Source: JAAYKM01 sp964408155
GTDB lineage: Bacteria > Desulfobacterota > Syntrophia > Syntrophales > JAAYKM01
Direction of reading: 5' to 3'
DNA length: 28,195 nucleotides
Assembly (NCBI GenBank): GCA_964408155.1
Contig: CAYOYJ010000010.1
Location: 1 to 28,195 of the forward strand
Positions 1-7,532 of this stretch are shown piece by piece. The notes beneath the pieces were generated by a model. It was not told the DNA's origin, did not search any database, and worked only from the letters and a program-made list of their open reading frames with translations. Numbering within the stretch: the first letter of the stretch is position 1; each line of letters begins with the position of its first letter. A program made the position numbers and the translations under genes.

Positions 1-363
1 AGACGTTTGTATGGATGAACTGCTGTAGGTTGTTGCTCCGGCACTGAGGGCGGGTGTGAACGTGATGAAACCCGTTTCCGCCGTTACCACGTAAGGCCTG
101 CCGAGCACCCAAGACCTGAAAGCGGTTAACCCGAAAAGCGTTCCCTGGGTTGACCGGTTATATTTATACTGACCGATAATGTTCTCCATTTCCTGTTGCA
201 GCGCCATTTGATCCTGAAACCACGTGTAAGAAGCGGCGCTGTTTACCAGAGGTCCCTTGAGCGTGATCAGAAAGGTTCCCATGATGCCGAACAGAACGAT
301 GATCACGATCAATTCAATCAGGGAAAAACCATTCCTTAGGGAGGATCTTGTCACGGTACTCAC
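1..363 (-). CDS. Type IV pseudopilin, partial (C-terminus beyond window edge)
   Basis: The reading frame stays open to base 1, so only the first 121 residues are visible. It begins with a short leader ending in Gly12, followed by the class III prepilin signature FSLIELI and a hydrophobic stretch, with Glu at position +5 of the predicted mature protein. PilD-type peptidase would cleave after Gly12 and the hydrophobic helix would anchor the subunit in the inner membrane before pilus or pseudopilus assembly. The chosen start is GTG at 363, which overlaps the stop of the upstream pseudopilin gene (GTGA) and has a GGGAGG ribosome-binding site about 8 bases before it. An in-frame GTG at 354 is possible but has no better site. 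The tight overlap implies co-translation with the upstream gene. Which system it serves (type IV pilus, type II secretion, MSHA-like) cannot be decided from this fragment. Confidence 0.8.
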   Translation of the reverse strand, partial: MSTVTRSSLRNGFSLIELIVIIVLFGIMGTFLITLKGPLVNSAASYTWFQDQMALQQEMENIIGQYKYNRSTQGTLFGLTAFRSWVLGRPYVVTAETGFITFTPALSAGATTYSSSSIQTS

Positions 364-884
364 GGGGAAATCCTCCCGGTCAGGGGAGTGATGGTGATGC
401 GGCCGGATGTCCCGGATGCCTGCAGCGTGATCGTGACGGAGGATCCCAGGGGGGTGGTCAGTACCGCGCTGCCGAAGGGTGTTCCGAATCGGTTAAATGC
501 AAGAACGAAGGGAAACGGGATGCCGGATAGTGTCACTTGACTTGCCCTTAAGTCAATATCTGCGGCGGCTGCGCCAGGCGCGACCACTTTTCTCGCATGG
601 TTCGCCGGGTCGCAACTGCTGGCTGCCGGGCAATAAAAAAGGTGATATTGACTGTTGCCGGCAAAGCGCAGACCCCACACGGAATCGCCGTCTGCCGTGG
701 TGTTCATGGCGCGCATCTGTGCCAGACGCAGATGCGCCATCAGGGAATCTCTGGCCGCAAACAGGCTGCCGCTGTCCGTTTCCATCCTGGAGACGGCAAC
801 AGCGGAAATAATGCCTAAAATCAAGAGGATGGCTATGACCTCGAGCAGGGTGAACCCTTTTTGTGTTGGAGGAACCGGAAACAT
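360..884 (-). CDS. Type IV pseudopilin (GspH/FimT/MshC-like)
   Basis: This 174-residue protein starts with a short hydrophilic leader ending in Gly10, then FTLLEVIAILLILGI, which is the N-methylation and transmembrane signature of type IV pilin-like proteins (Glu +5 present). The rest is a globular domain with a Cys pair (YCPAASSC) and a C-terminal run rich in Gly, Thr and Ile, as in GspH/FimT minor pilins. The frame is open upstream to 1058, but I place the start at ATG 884 because a GGGGGGA site precedes it and because prepilin leaders are short. It overlaps the next pseudopilin gene by four bases, so the two form an operon running off the left edge. The two-pseudopilin order resembles MshC-MshD, but that is only an analogy. 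The role is probably minor subunit or initiator of a pilus or pseudopilus. Confidence 0.82.
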   Translation of the reverse strand: MFPVPPTQKGFTLLEVIAILLILGIISAVAVSRMETDSGSLFAARDSLMAHLRLAQMRAMNTTADGDSVWGLRFAGNSQYHLFYCPAASSCDPANHARKVVAPGAAAADIDLRASQVTLSGIPFPFVLAFNRFGTPFGSAVLTTPLGSSVTITLQASGTSGRITITPLTGRISP

Positions 885-1229
885 CACGTCCCCCCGGATG
901 GGAGTGATTTGCATAGGCCGATGTGATTTATATAGACGGCAGACCTCACTCGTCGTGGTTAAGTTCATCCGATAACCCTTCTGTCGGTTATCAAAAGGAG
1001 CAAAAATCTTGGTTCGCCAACACCGGCCCCCATTTGGGGAGATGAAGGGCAAAACCACATAAAAGCTATAATATTTCCGGTTGTTTATGATAAACGTGAT
1101 GATCTGTCAATGGATTTCTCCGATTTGGAGATCAAGTCGTGCAACATTTTCTAAAAAAATCATCCTTAAAATAGCATGGAATATCATCATGGCCGGTTTT
1201 TTCATTTGCCGGGGGCATGATTTTGTCAT
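885..1229. other. Divergent intergenic region between pseudopilins and trmJ
   Basis: This 345-bp region lies between divergent genes and should hold promoters for both. A 7-bp perfect inverted repeat, GATAACC (971-977) and GGTTATC (986-992) with an 8-base loop, lies about 90 bases upstream of the pseudopilin start and would form a hairpin in its leader. A TATAAT sequence at 1067-1072 reads toward trmJ but has no convincing -35 box. I see no credible small gene here. Confidence 0.4.
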
Positions 1230-1988
1230 ATGAGAATCGGGAACCAAAAACCTATGAAATCGAATACAAACAATATTTCTATCGTCTTGTGCCGACCCCG
1301 GTTTGCCGGTAACGTCGGCGCCGTCGCCCGGTGCGGGAAGAACATGGGCATCGCCCGGCTCGGTGTGATCGGGAATCGTGATCTCGACCGGGACGAAATG
1401 TACCGCCGGGCAACCCATGTCGCCGCCTCGGTGATCGACGGCATCCGTTATGTCGATGATCTGGAGACCGCCCTGGCGGATTTCCAGTATGTAGTCGGGA
1501 CGACGGCCCGCCTCGGAAATGCCCGCGGGCCCGTGGTCACGCCCCGGGAGATGGCGGAGAAAGTCGGCGACATCTCTCAGGGAAATCGAGTTGCCCTGCT
1601 GTTCGGACCCGAGGATGCAGGGCTCACCAATGATGAACTCCGGCTTTGCCATCTGGTCGTCAACATCCCTACGGCGGAATTCAAGTCCCTGAACCTCTCC
1701 CATGCCGTCATGATCCTCTGTTACGAAATCTTTGCTTGGCACTCCGATATGGACGAGCGCTTTACTTCCAGACTGGCCACGTCCCGTGAACTCGAAGGTA
1801 TGTATGGCCAAGTACGCGACATTTTGGTAAAAATCGGTTTTTTAAACCCCCAGAACCCAGAGTATTGGATGATGCACATCCGGCGTCTGTTTTCGCGGAC
1901 GGGACTGCTGGCTAAAGAGGTGAAGATTGTTCGGGGCATCTGCCGGCAGATGGCGTGGTTTCTGGAGAAAGGGGACAAAAAAACTTGA
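1230..1988 (+). CDS. trmJ: tRNA (cytidine/uridine-32-2'-O)-methyltransferase TrmJ
   Basis: The 252-residue product is a SPOUT-class (SpoU family) RNA methyltransferase. It transfers a methyl group from S-adenosylmethionine to the 2'-O of residue 32 in tRNA anticodon loops in the TrmJ family. Near the N-terminus is the motif IVLCRPRFAGNVGAVAR with Arg23 and Asn28, the family's motif 1. GPEDAGL (126-132) and NIPTAEFKSLNLSHAV (145-160) are motifs 2 and 3 that form the knotted cofactor pocket. The C-terminal extension of about 80 residues is typical of TrmJ rather than TrmL. The start is uncertain: ATG 1230 has a distant GGGGG, whereas ATG 1254 (MKSNTNN) gives an N-terminus closer to family length but a weak GGGAA site. 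The gene is close to the following operon but probably separately transcribed, since a promoter-like sequence overlaps its stop codon. Confidence 0.88.
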   Translation: MRIGNQKPMKSNTNNISIVLCRPRFAGNVGAVARCGKNMGIARLGVIGNRDLDRDEMYRRATHVAASVIDGIRYVDDLETALADFQYVVGTTARLGNARGPVVTPREMAEKVGDISQGNRVALLFGPEDAGLTNDELRLCHLVVNIPTAEFKSLNLSHAVMILCYEIFAWHSDMDERFTSRLATSRELEGMYGQVRDILVKIGFLNPQNPEYWMMHIRRLFSRTGLLAKEVKIVRGICRQMAWFLEKGDKKT

Positions 1989-2013
1989 CTTTACGCGACC
2001 GTATCCGTATTAG
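1985..2013 (+). promoter_or_regulatory. Sigma-70-type promoter for the Kdo8N/LPS operon
   Basis: TTGACT (1985-1990) and TATTAG (2008-2013) are separated by exactly 17 bases. The -35 box overlaps the trmJ stop codon, and the predicted start of transcription is about 50 bases before the kdnB start. This is a pattern match only, but the optimal spacing and position just before an operon make it plausible. Confidence 0.5.
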
Positions 2014-2070
2014 ACCTAAGTTTGCAGTTAACGTTTCCATGAAAAATCGCAAGAACAAGGGGGTTCTTAT

Positions 2071-3228
2071 ATGAAAATGAATTTTGCCTTTACGGGCGCA
2101 AAGAAGATTGTCTTTGGCAGTGGGTCGTTTGACGCCCTGGTGGATTATATCAAGGAACTCGGAGGCTCACGCCCCTTCATCGTCCTGGATCAGAATCTGG
2201 CGGGTGCCGATTTCCAGGGACGGATCGAAGCAATTCTGGCCAAAGGCGGCATGAAATACGTCATTTACGACAAAGTGATTCCCGAACCGCCCATCGAGCT
2301 GGTGGATGAAGGGGCAAAGGCGGCGCTCAAAGGGAAATGCGATTGTGTTGTCGGGATCGGTGGCGGGAGCGCTATGGATACGGCCAAGGCCATTGCGGCC
2401 GTCGCGGGCAACAAAGGGAAGGCAGTCGATTATCTCGGTCTGAACAACGTTCCCGGCCCGGGCGTGCCGCAGATTCAGGTACCGACCACGGCGGGTACGG
2501 GAAGCGAAGTGACTTTCACAGCCGTTTTCGTTAGGAAGAACCTGAAGAAAAAAGAAGGCATGAACAGCCCCTATCTGTATCCGGATATCGCCCTGTGCGA
2601 CCCGACCTTGACCTTGACCCTGCCGCCGAAACCCACGGCGGAAACCGGGATCGATGCCCTGTGCCACGCCATCGAGTCCTATACGTCCATTAACGCCTCT
2701 CCCATGAGCGAGATGTTTTCCCTTGAGGCGATCCGCCTCATTTCAGAAAATCTCCGGACCTGCGTCCATAACGGGAGTGACCTCCAAGCGCGGGAGCAGA
2801 TGCTCTTGGGAAGCCTCTACGCCGGGATCGGTCTGGCCAATGCCGGCGTGACGGCGGTCCACTCCCTGTCCTACCCGCTGGGCGGGCGTTACGGCGTACC
2901 CCACGGTCTTGCGAACACGATGATTCTGCCGGCCGTCATGGCCTACAACCTGCCGGGTTCACTGGAGAAATTCACGGATATCGCCGAGGTCATGGGTGAA
3001 GTGACGGAAAATCTGCCCCTGCGGGAGGCGGCTTACCTGGCCGTGGAAGCTGTCGAGGCCCTGATCGAGGATTGCGGCATCACCACACGGCTGGAGACGC
3101 TGGAAATTCCTGAAGCGGTCTTTCCGGAACTGGCCGAGGTGGCCATGACGGTGGCCCGGCCCCTGGCGAACAATCCCTGTAAGATGACCCTGGAGAACAT
3201 GGTCGAGATTTACAAGCAGTGCTACTAA
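2071..3228 (+). CDS. kdnB: Iron-type alcohol dehydrogenase, probable Kdo 8-oxidase (KdnB)
   Basis: The 385-residue protein is a full-length group III (iron-dependent) alcohol dehydrogenase. The nucleotide-binding motif GGGSAMDTAK is at 97-106. The four metal ligands of the family are recognisable as Asp195 and His199 (in GIDALCHAIE), His264 (AVHSLSYPLG) and His278 (VPHGLAN). Family members use many substrates, so function rests on context. It is followed 34 bases later by a DegT-type aminotransferase, and kdsB lies in the same operon. That combination matches Shewanella KdnB-KdnA-KdsB, where KdnB oxidises C8 of Kdo to an aldehyde with NAD(P). A strong AAGGGGG site lies 8 bases before ATG 2071. 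Alternative: a dehydrogenase for another nucleotide-sugar or alcohol. The enzyme class is near certain; the substrate is inference. Confidence 0.8.
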   Translation: MKMNFAFTGAKKIVFGSGSFDALVDYIKELGGSRPFIVLDQNLAGADFQGRIEAILAKGGMKYVIYDKVIPEPPIELVDEGAKAALKGKCDCVVGIGGGSAMDTAKAIAAVAGNKGKAVDYLGLNNVPGPGVPQIQVPTTAGTGSEVTFTAVFVRKNLKKKEGMNSPYLYPDIALCDPTLTLTLPPKPTAETGIDALCHAIESYTSINASPMSEMFSLEAIRLISENLRTCVHNGSDLQAREQMLLGSLYAGIGLANAGVTAVHSLSYPLGGRYGVPHGLANTMILPAVMAYNLPGSLEKFTDIAEVMGEVTENLPLREAAYLAVEAVEALIEDCGITTRLETLEIPEAVFPELAEVAMTVARPLANNPCKMTLENMVEIYKQCY

Positions 3229-3262
3229 CAGGAAAAATACAAGTAAACGGAGGAACAATACA

Positions 3263-4465
3263 ATGGCCGGTGCGGAACTGATCGGTAAGGAAGAGATGAA
3301 GGAAGTCATGGATGTCCTGGAAACGGGCGTTTTCATGCGCTATGGATTTGATAACGAGAGAAAAGGCATTTTCAAGGTCAAGCAATTGGAGAAGGAATTT
3401 TCCGAGTACTGCGGCACGACTTATGCCTTGGGCGTCACGTCCGGTTCGTCGGCCCTGAAGGTGGCCCTGGCGGCCATGGGCGTCGGCCCGGGCGACGAGG
3501 TCATCGTGCCGGCCTTTACCTTTGTGGCGACTTGGGAAGCGGTCCTTGAAGTCGGGGCCATCCCCGTTATGGGTGATATTGATGCGACCCTCAACCTCGA
3601 TCCGGCGGACATCGAACGGAAAATCACCCCTTATACGAAGGCCGTTATTCCTGTCCACATGTGCGGGTCCATGGCCCATATCGACAAGATCATGGCCGTG
3701 GCGAAGCAGCACAACCTCCTGGTCCTGGAGGACAACGCCCAGTGTTGCGGCGGGAGTCTCAAAGGGAAGAAACTGGGAACCTTCGCAGACATGGGTACCT
3801 TCAGTTTCGACTATGCCAAAACCATTACGACCGGCGAAGGCGGCATGGTCGTCACAGACAACAAGGAATTCGCATGGCGGGCCGACGAATACCATGATCA
3901 CGGTCACGACCACAACCCGGCGGTGACCCGGGCCATGGAGGGGCGGCACATCCTGGGTTTCAACTACCGGATGAACGAGCTCCAGGGCGCGCTGGGACTG
4001 GCTCAACTGCGGAAACTCGACTATGTTTGCAGTGAGCAGCGCAAGAACAAGGCGAAGATCAAGAGCTTCCTGAGCCAAGTCAAGGGTGTCGGCTTCCGGG
4101 AAGTGCCCGATCCGGACGGCGACACGGCGACATTTATCGCCTTTAATCTGCCGACGGAAGAGATGGCGGCGAAGTTCCAGAAGAGCATGTCCGCCGCCGG
4201 CGTCGACACGGTCTGCTACAAGGCGAACAAGTGGCATTACGCGCCCAACTGGGAGCACATGCTCTCTTTTGCGACGGCAAACCCGAAGCAGTACCCCTTC
4301 ACCGATCCCTCCTATAAGGGTAAGGTTGCTTACGAACGGAAAAGCATTCCCCAGGCGGAAGATCTCCTGGGCCGGACGCTGGTGATGGGCATTTCTGTGA
4401 GGATGTCCGACGAGCGGATCGCCCAGATCAAGGCAGCGATTGAGAAGGCCGCGCAAGAGTTGTAA
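3263..4465 (+). CDS. kdnA: DegT/DnrJ/EryC1 aminotransferase, probable Kdo8N synthase (KdnA)
   Basis: This 400-residue PLP-dependent sugar aminotransferase has the fold-type I hallmarks of the DegT family. GVTSGSSALKVAL (57-69) forms the phosphate-binding start of a helix, EDNAQ (156-160) carries the Asp that pairs with the pyridine nitrogen, and FSFDYAKTITTGEGG (180-194) carries Lys186, the predicted Schiff-base lysine. In the Kdo8N pathway KdnA aminates the 8-aldehyde made by KdnB, using glutamate as donor, to give 8-amino-3,8-dideoxy-D-manno-octulosonate. A GGAGG site precedes ATG 3263, and the gene follows kdnB by 34 bases. A palindromic repeat separates it from hldD. The MRYGFDN segment near residues 25-31 replaces the usual substrate-entry loop and may mark substrate specificity. 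Alternative: a generic nucleotide-sugar aminotransferase; linkage to kdsB favours Kdo8N. Confidence 0.8.
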   Translation: MAGAELIGKEEMKEVMDVLETGVFMRYGFDNERKGIFKVKQLEKEFSEYCGTTYALGVTSGSSALKVALAAMGVGPGDEVIVPAFTFVATWEAVLEVGAIPVMGDIDATLNLDPADIERKITPYTKAVIPVHMCGSMAHIDKIMAVAKQHNLLVLEDNAQCCGGSLKGKKLGTFADMGTFSFDYAKTITTGEGGMVVTDNKEFAWRADEYHDHGHDHNPAVTRAMEGRHILGFNYRMNELQGALGLAQLRKLDYVCSEQRKNKAKIKSFLSQVKGVGFREVPDPDGDTATFIAFNLPTEEMAAKFQKSMSAAGVDTVCYKANKWHYAPNWEHMLSFATANPKQYPFTDPSYKGKVAYERKSIPQAEDLLGRTLVMGISVRMSDERIAQIKAAIEKAAQEL

Positions 4466-4467
4466 AA

Positions 4468-4592
4468 CGTCTTCGTAAAAAGGCCATATACTTCGTTACG
4501 CTTCATCCTTCGTCACTGCGGCGTACGGTTGATAAGTACGCCTCGTTCCTCAGGATTCGCGTGCCTCGCCTCTGGCGCTTTTTACAAAGCCG
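4468..4592. repeat. MITE-like imperfect palindrome inside the LPS operon
   Basis: The ends form an inverted repeat: CTTCGTAAAAAG (4471-4482) against CTTTTTACAAAG (4578-4589), with similarity extending to about 20 bases each side. The centre is another perfect inverted repeat, GGCGTAC (4520-4526) and GTACGCC (4536-4542). The two 55-60 base arms are loosely complementary throughout, so the transcript could fold into one long hairpin. There is no open frame of note, and the element fills most of the 170-bp gap between kdnA and hldD. This layout fits a non-autonomous miniature element or REP/BIME-like sequence. Whether other copies exist cannot be seen here. Confidence 0.65.
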
Positions 4593-4635
4593 CAAGTAAC
4601 GTTGTGGTGATTTTGAAACGGAGGAGATTTGCAAG

Positions 4636-5607
4636 ATGATCGTGGTCACCGGCGGGGCAGGTTTTATCGGCAGCGCCTTTGTCTGGAAACTGAACGCCGA
4701 GGGGATTGACGATATCGTCATCGTCGATCGTCTCGGCTCTTCCGGCAAGTGGAAGAACCTCGTCAACCGGCGCTACGCCGATTTTCTCCACAAGGACCTC
4801 TTTCTCCAGATGATCCTCGGAGACCGGGTCCCTTTTCCCGTCGAGAGTCTGGTCCATATGGGTGCCTGTTCCGCCACGACGGAGACGGATGCGGACTACC
4901 TGATGGACAACAACTTCCATTACTCCTGCCGGGTGGCCGAGTGGGCTTTCCGGCATGGCGTCCGTCTCATTTATGCCAGTTCCGCCGCCACTTACGGCGA
5001 CGGATCGCAGGGTTTCGACGACGACGAGACAGGTATCAACGACCTCCGGCCCATCAACATGTACGGCTACTCCAAGCAGCTTTTCGACCAGTGGTGTCTG
5101 CGCCACGGGATCCAGAAGCAGGCTGCGGGGATCAAATTCTTCAATGTTTTCGGCCCGAATGAGTACCATAAGGGTGACATGTCGAGCGTCATCTACAAAG
5201 CTTTTCACCAGATCAGGGAGACCGGGCGGGTACGGCTGTTCCAATCCCACCGGCCGGATTACGGCGACGGGGAACAGCGGCGCGATTTCGTCTATATCAA
5301 GGACTGCGTGGATGTTATGTGGTGGCTTATGGAAAACAGTGATAAAAACGGCATCTTCAATGTCGGAACGGGACGATCCCGCACCTGGAATGACCTTATT
5401 TCCGCCGTTTTCAGCGCCAGGGGTATGGAACCTCAAATCGACTATATCTCCATGCCGGAGAATCTACAGGCTCAATATCAGTACTTTACTGAAGCGAAGA
5501 TGGATAAGCTCCGGAACCAGGGATGTCCTGTTTTCTTCAAGCCACTGGAAGAGACTGTCCGGGATTACGTGGTAAATTATTTGAACGCCCAGGAGGCTCA
5601 TTTATGA
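4636..5607 (+). CDS. hldD: ADP-L-glycero-D-manno-heptose 6-epimerase
   Basis: The 323-residue protein is an extended short-chain dehydrogenase of HldD length. It shows GGAGFIGS at 6-13 for NADP(H), SSAATYG at 115-121, and the catalytic YGYSK (Tyr143, Lys147). The segment FFNVFGPNEYHKGDMSS (168-184) is characteristic of HldD and contains Lys179, equivalent to the second catalytic residue of the E. coli enzyme. HldD converts ADP-D-glycero- to ADP-L-glycero-manno-heptose, the donor for LPS inner-core heptose. A GGAGGAG site precedes ATG 4636. Its last codon overlaps the kdsB start (ATGA), so inner-core heptose and Kdo-type sugar activation are translationally coupled. Confidence 0.95.
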   Translation: MIVVTGGAGFIGSAFVWKLNAEGIDDIVIVDRLGSSGKWKNLVNRRYADFLHKDLFLQMILGDRVPFPVESLVHMGACSATTETDADYLMDNNFHYSCRVAEWAFRHGVRLIYASSAATYGDGSQGFDDDETGINDLRPINMYGYSKQLFDQWCLRHGIQKQAAGIKFFNVFGPNEYHKGDMSSVIYKAFHQIRETGRVRLFQSHRPDYGDGEQRRDFVYIKDCVDVMWWLMENSDKNGIFNVGTGRSRTWNDLISAVFSARGMEPQIDYISMPENLQAQYQYFTEAKMDKLRNQGCPVFFKPLEETVRDYVVNYLNAQEAHL

Positions 5608-6353
5608 GGATCGTCTGCGTCATCCCCTCCCGTTACGAGTCAAGCCGATTTCCCGGGAAACCCTTGGCGGATCTCTGCGGCAAGCCCATGCTCCAGCATG
5701 TTTACGAGCGGGTCCTCCGGGCGAAAACAGTAACGGAGGCGGCGGTGGCAACCGACGACAGACGCATTTTCGAGGCGGTGGAAAAATTTGGCGGCCGGGC
5801 CATCATGACGGCCGAGCGGCACCGCTCCGGAACGGACCGGATCGCCGAAGCGGCGATGGCGCTTAACTTGGAAGACACCGACATCGTCGTCAATATCCAG
5901 GGCGATCAGCCCATTTTCGAACCGACTCAGATCGACGAAGTGGTGGAGCCGCTCCTGGCGGATCCGTCTATCCCCATGTCCACCCTGATCTACCGGATTA
6001 TCCGGGAAGAGGAGATCTCCCATCCCAACGCCGTCAAGACGGTTTTTGATAAGGAAAACTTCGCCCTGTACTTCTCCCGGGCCACGATTCCCTATGACCG
6101 GGACCATATCCACGAGGTTGACTACTACAAACATCACGGTATTTACGCCTACCGGCGGCATTTCCTGGAGACTTTTTCCAAATTACCCCAGAGTCCCCTG
6201 GAGACACTGGAGGCGCTGGAGCAGCTTCGGGCGCTGGAGTACGGTTACCGGATCAAGCTGGTCGTGACACCCTACGATTCCGTCGAGGTCGATACCCCGG
6301 CCGAACTCGCCCGGGTGCGGGATATCATTTTAAGCGGCGGTGCATGGAAATAG
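5604..6353 (+). CDS. kdsB: 3-deoxy-manno-octulosonate cytidylyltransferase (possibly Kdo8N-specific)
   Basis: The 249-residue product has normal KdsB length. It opens with the CTP-binding motif IPSRYESSRFPGKPL and has the metal-binding segment VVNIQGDQP in the middle. It activates Kdo (or Kdo8N) as the CMP-sugar for transfer to lipid A. The start is ATG 5604, with an AGGAGG site at 5591-5596 and a 4-base overlap with hldD; an open frame extends upstream to 5523 but lies inside hldD. In Shewanella the KdsB encoded beside KdnA/KdnB prefers the 8-amino sugar, so this copy may do so too. Whether the genome has a second kdsB is not visible here. Confidence 0.93.
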   Translation: MRIVCVIPSRYESSRFPGKPLADLCGKPMLQHVYERVLRAKTVTEAAVATDDRRIFEAVEKFGGRAIMTAERHRSGTDRIAEAAMALNLEDTDIVVNIQGDQPIFEPTQIDEVVEPLLADPSIPMSTLIYRIIREEEISHPNAVKTVFDKENFALYFSRATIPYDRDHIHEVDYYKHHGIYAYRRHFLETFSKLPQSPLETLEALEQLRALEYGYRIKLVVTPYDSVEVDTPAELARVRDIILSGGAWK

Positions 6354-6483
6354 TTGTCTTTCCGTTGTAAGCCGGCATGAAGAGAAAACCGCCGGATTTG
6401 CAGAAGTCGATCGTTGAAAGAGCTTGTTTGTCCTTAATATGCTGTAGTTACGAGTAAAAATTCAGATTCGTTGGGTAGCGCCC

Positions 6484-7404
6484 ATGGTTGACATCGAACA
6501 TCTGAACCGCATCCGTCTGGTCGAAAACCCCCGGGGCCAGATGATCGTGGCCAATTGCCTTCTGACCCCCAACTATCGCCTCTTCGCCAAAGTCGACATC
6601 CAAATCGAAAACCTCGACAAGATTCCCCGCAACGAAAATGTCATTTTTGCCATGAACCACACGGACCGGTATAACTACTGGCCCTTCCAGTGGAAGCTCT
6701 GGTCTTTGCAAACGTTCCCCTACACGACGGTTTGGGTCAAGAGCAAGTACTACCGCAACGCCCTTTTGGGGAAATTCCTCGATGCGTGCAACCTGATTCC
6801 CGTCCCGTCCATGGCATATCTCATTGAGGAATTTTACAAGAAAAAATTCGGGGAACGGATCGACCCGGAGCTCTACCGGGATGTGAAAGATGTCATCGAC
6901 GGGAAATACGACCAGGCCGGGACGTATCCGGAGAATGCCGCCCGGGTGTTTCGTGCCTGGGGGGATGATTTCGTCGAGTTTATCCGAGATTATTACGAGC
7001 TGGTCATGGAACGGGTGGCCGAACTGAGTCGCCAGGCCCTTTTCGACCGGGGGCTGAATTTGATCATCTTTCCCGAAGGGACCCGGTCCATCCAACTGGC
7101 GGAGGGCAAAACGGGTCTCGCCCAATTGGCCCTCTGGAGCCAAAAAAAAATCGTTCCCATCGGGTGCAACAACTCCGAGCAAGTCTATCGAGGCCACCTG
7201 CCCTTCGCCCGGAGCGGACAAATCATCTATCGCGTCGGGGACCCCCTGTCCATCGAAGACCGCCTGAAACCCTACCGGATCGACACGCCGTTCAAACTCT
7301 TCTCCAAGGAATCCCAGCGGAAATACCGGGACCAGTTTGAGGGCGTCACCAGCGCCGTCATGGCCGGCATCAGTCTGCTTCTCGACGAGCGTTACCGGAA
7401 ATAA
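6484..7404 (+). CDS. Lysophospholipid acyltransferase-like protein (PlsC/LPLAT superfamily)
   Basis: The 306-residue protein carries two LPLAT blocks: a block I-like MNHTDRYN around residues 57-64 and block III FPEGTRS at 196-202. Family members transfer acyl groups from acyl-CoA or acyl-ACP to glycerolipids or lipid A-type acceptors at the inner membrane. Two things are odd. In block I the usual HX4D pair reads His59...Asn64, with an Asp only two residues after the His. There is also a long stretch of about 130 residues between the blocks, containing many charged and aromatic residues, so the protein exceeds the roughly 240 residues of PlsC. No clear transmembrane helix is visible. It lies 130 bp after kdsB on the same strand, suggesting a role in envelope lipid assembly, but the acceptor is unknown. 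The start ATG 6484 lacks a strong ribosome-binding site. Confidence 0.72.
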   Translation: MVDIEHLNRIRLVENPRGQMIVANCLLTPNYRLFAKVDIQIENLDKIPRNENVIFAMNHTDRYNYWPFQWKLWSLQTFPYTTVWVKSKYYRNALLGKFLDACNLIPVPSMAYLIEEFYKKKFGERIDPELYRDVKDVIDGKYDQAGTYPENAARVFRAWGDDFVEFIRDYYELVMERVAELSRQALFDRGLNLIIFPEGTRSIQLAEGKTGLAQLALWSQKKIVPIGCNNSEQVYRGHLPFARSGQIIYRVGDPLSIEDRLKPYRIDTPFKLFSKESQRKYRDQFEGVTSAVMAGISLLLDERYRK

Positions 7405-7532
7405 AAAAATAGCGGCTGTTGACGGGGAGGCGCCGGCTTTTTGGCTTCGAAAAAACTTTTTCCTTGATCATTCAGGTCCAGCCGGATAGGCCTTAAAAAG
7501 GCAAGAATAAATTAGTCGGGGATCCCTGTAAA

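Noticed and set aside
901..1080. Possible cyclic di-GMP (GEMM) riboswitch before the pseudopilins
   Set aside because: A GGGCAAAACC sequence is present, but on the plus strand; the second conserved GCAAAGC element and the tetraloop receptor are missing, and the hairpin at 971-992 does not fit the fold.
3080..4456. Long open frame (458 codons) on the minus strand
   Set aside because: It lies opposite kdnB and kdnA, which have clear motifs and ribosome-binding sites; the antisense product is low-complexity and recognisable as a by-product of GC-rich codon use.
4582..5436. 284-codon minus-strand open frame
   Set aside because: It is fully antisense to hldD and part of the palindromic element, with no domain and no start signal.
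7405..7532. Possible terminator between the acyltransferase and the small gene
   Set aside because: GC-rich sequence followed by a T-run exists near 7430-7441, but the stem has mismatches and would be weak.
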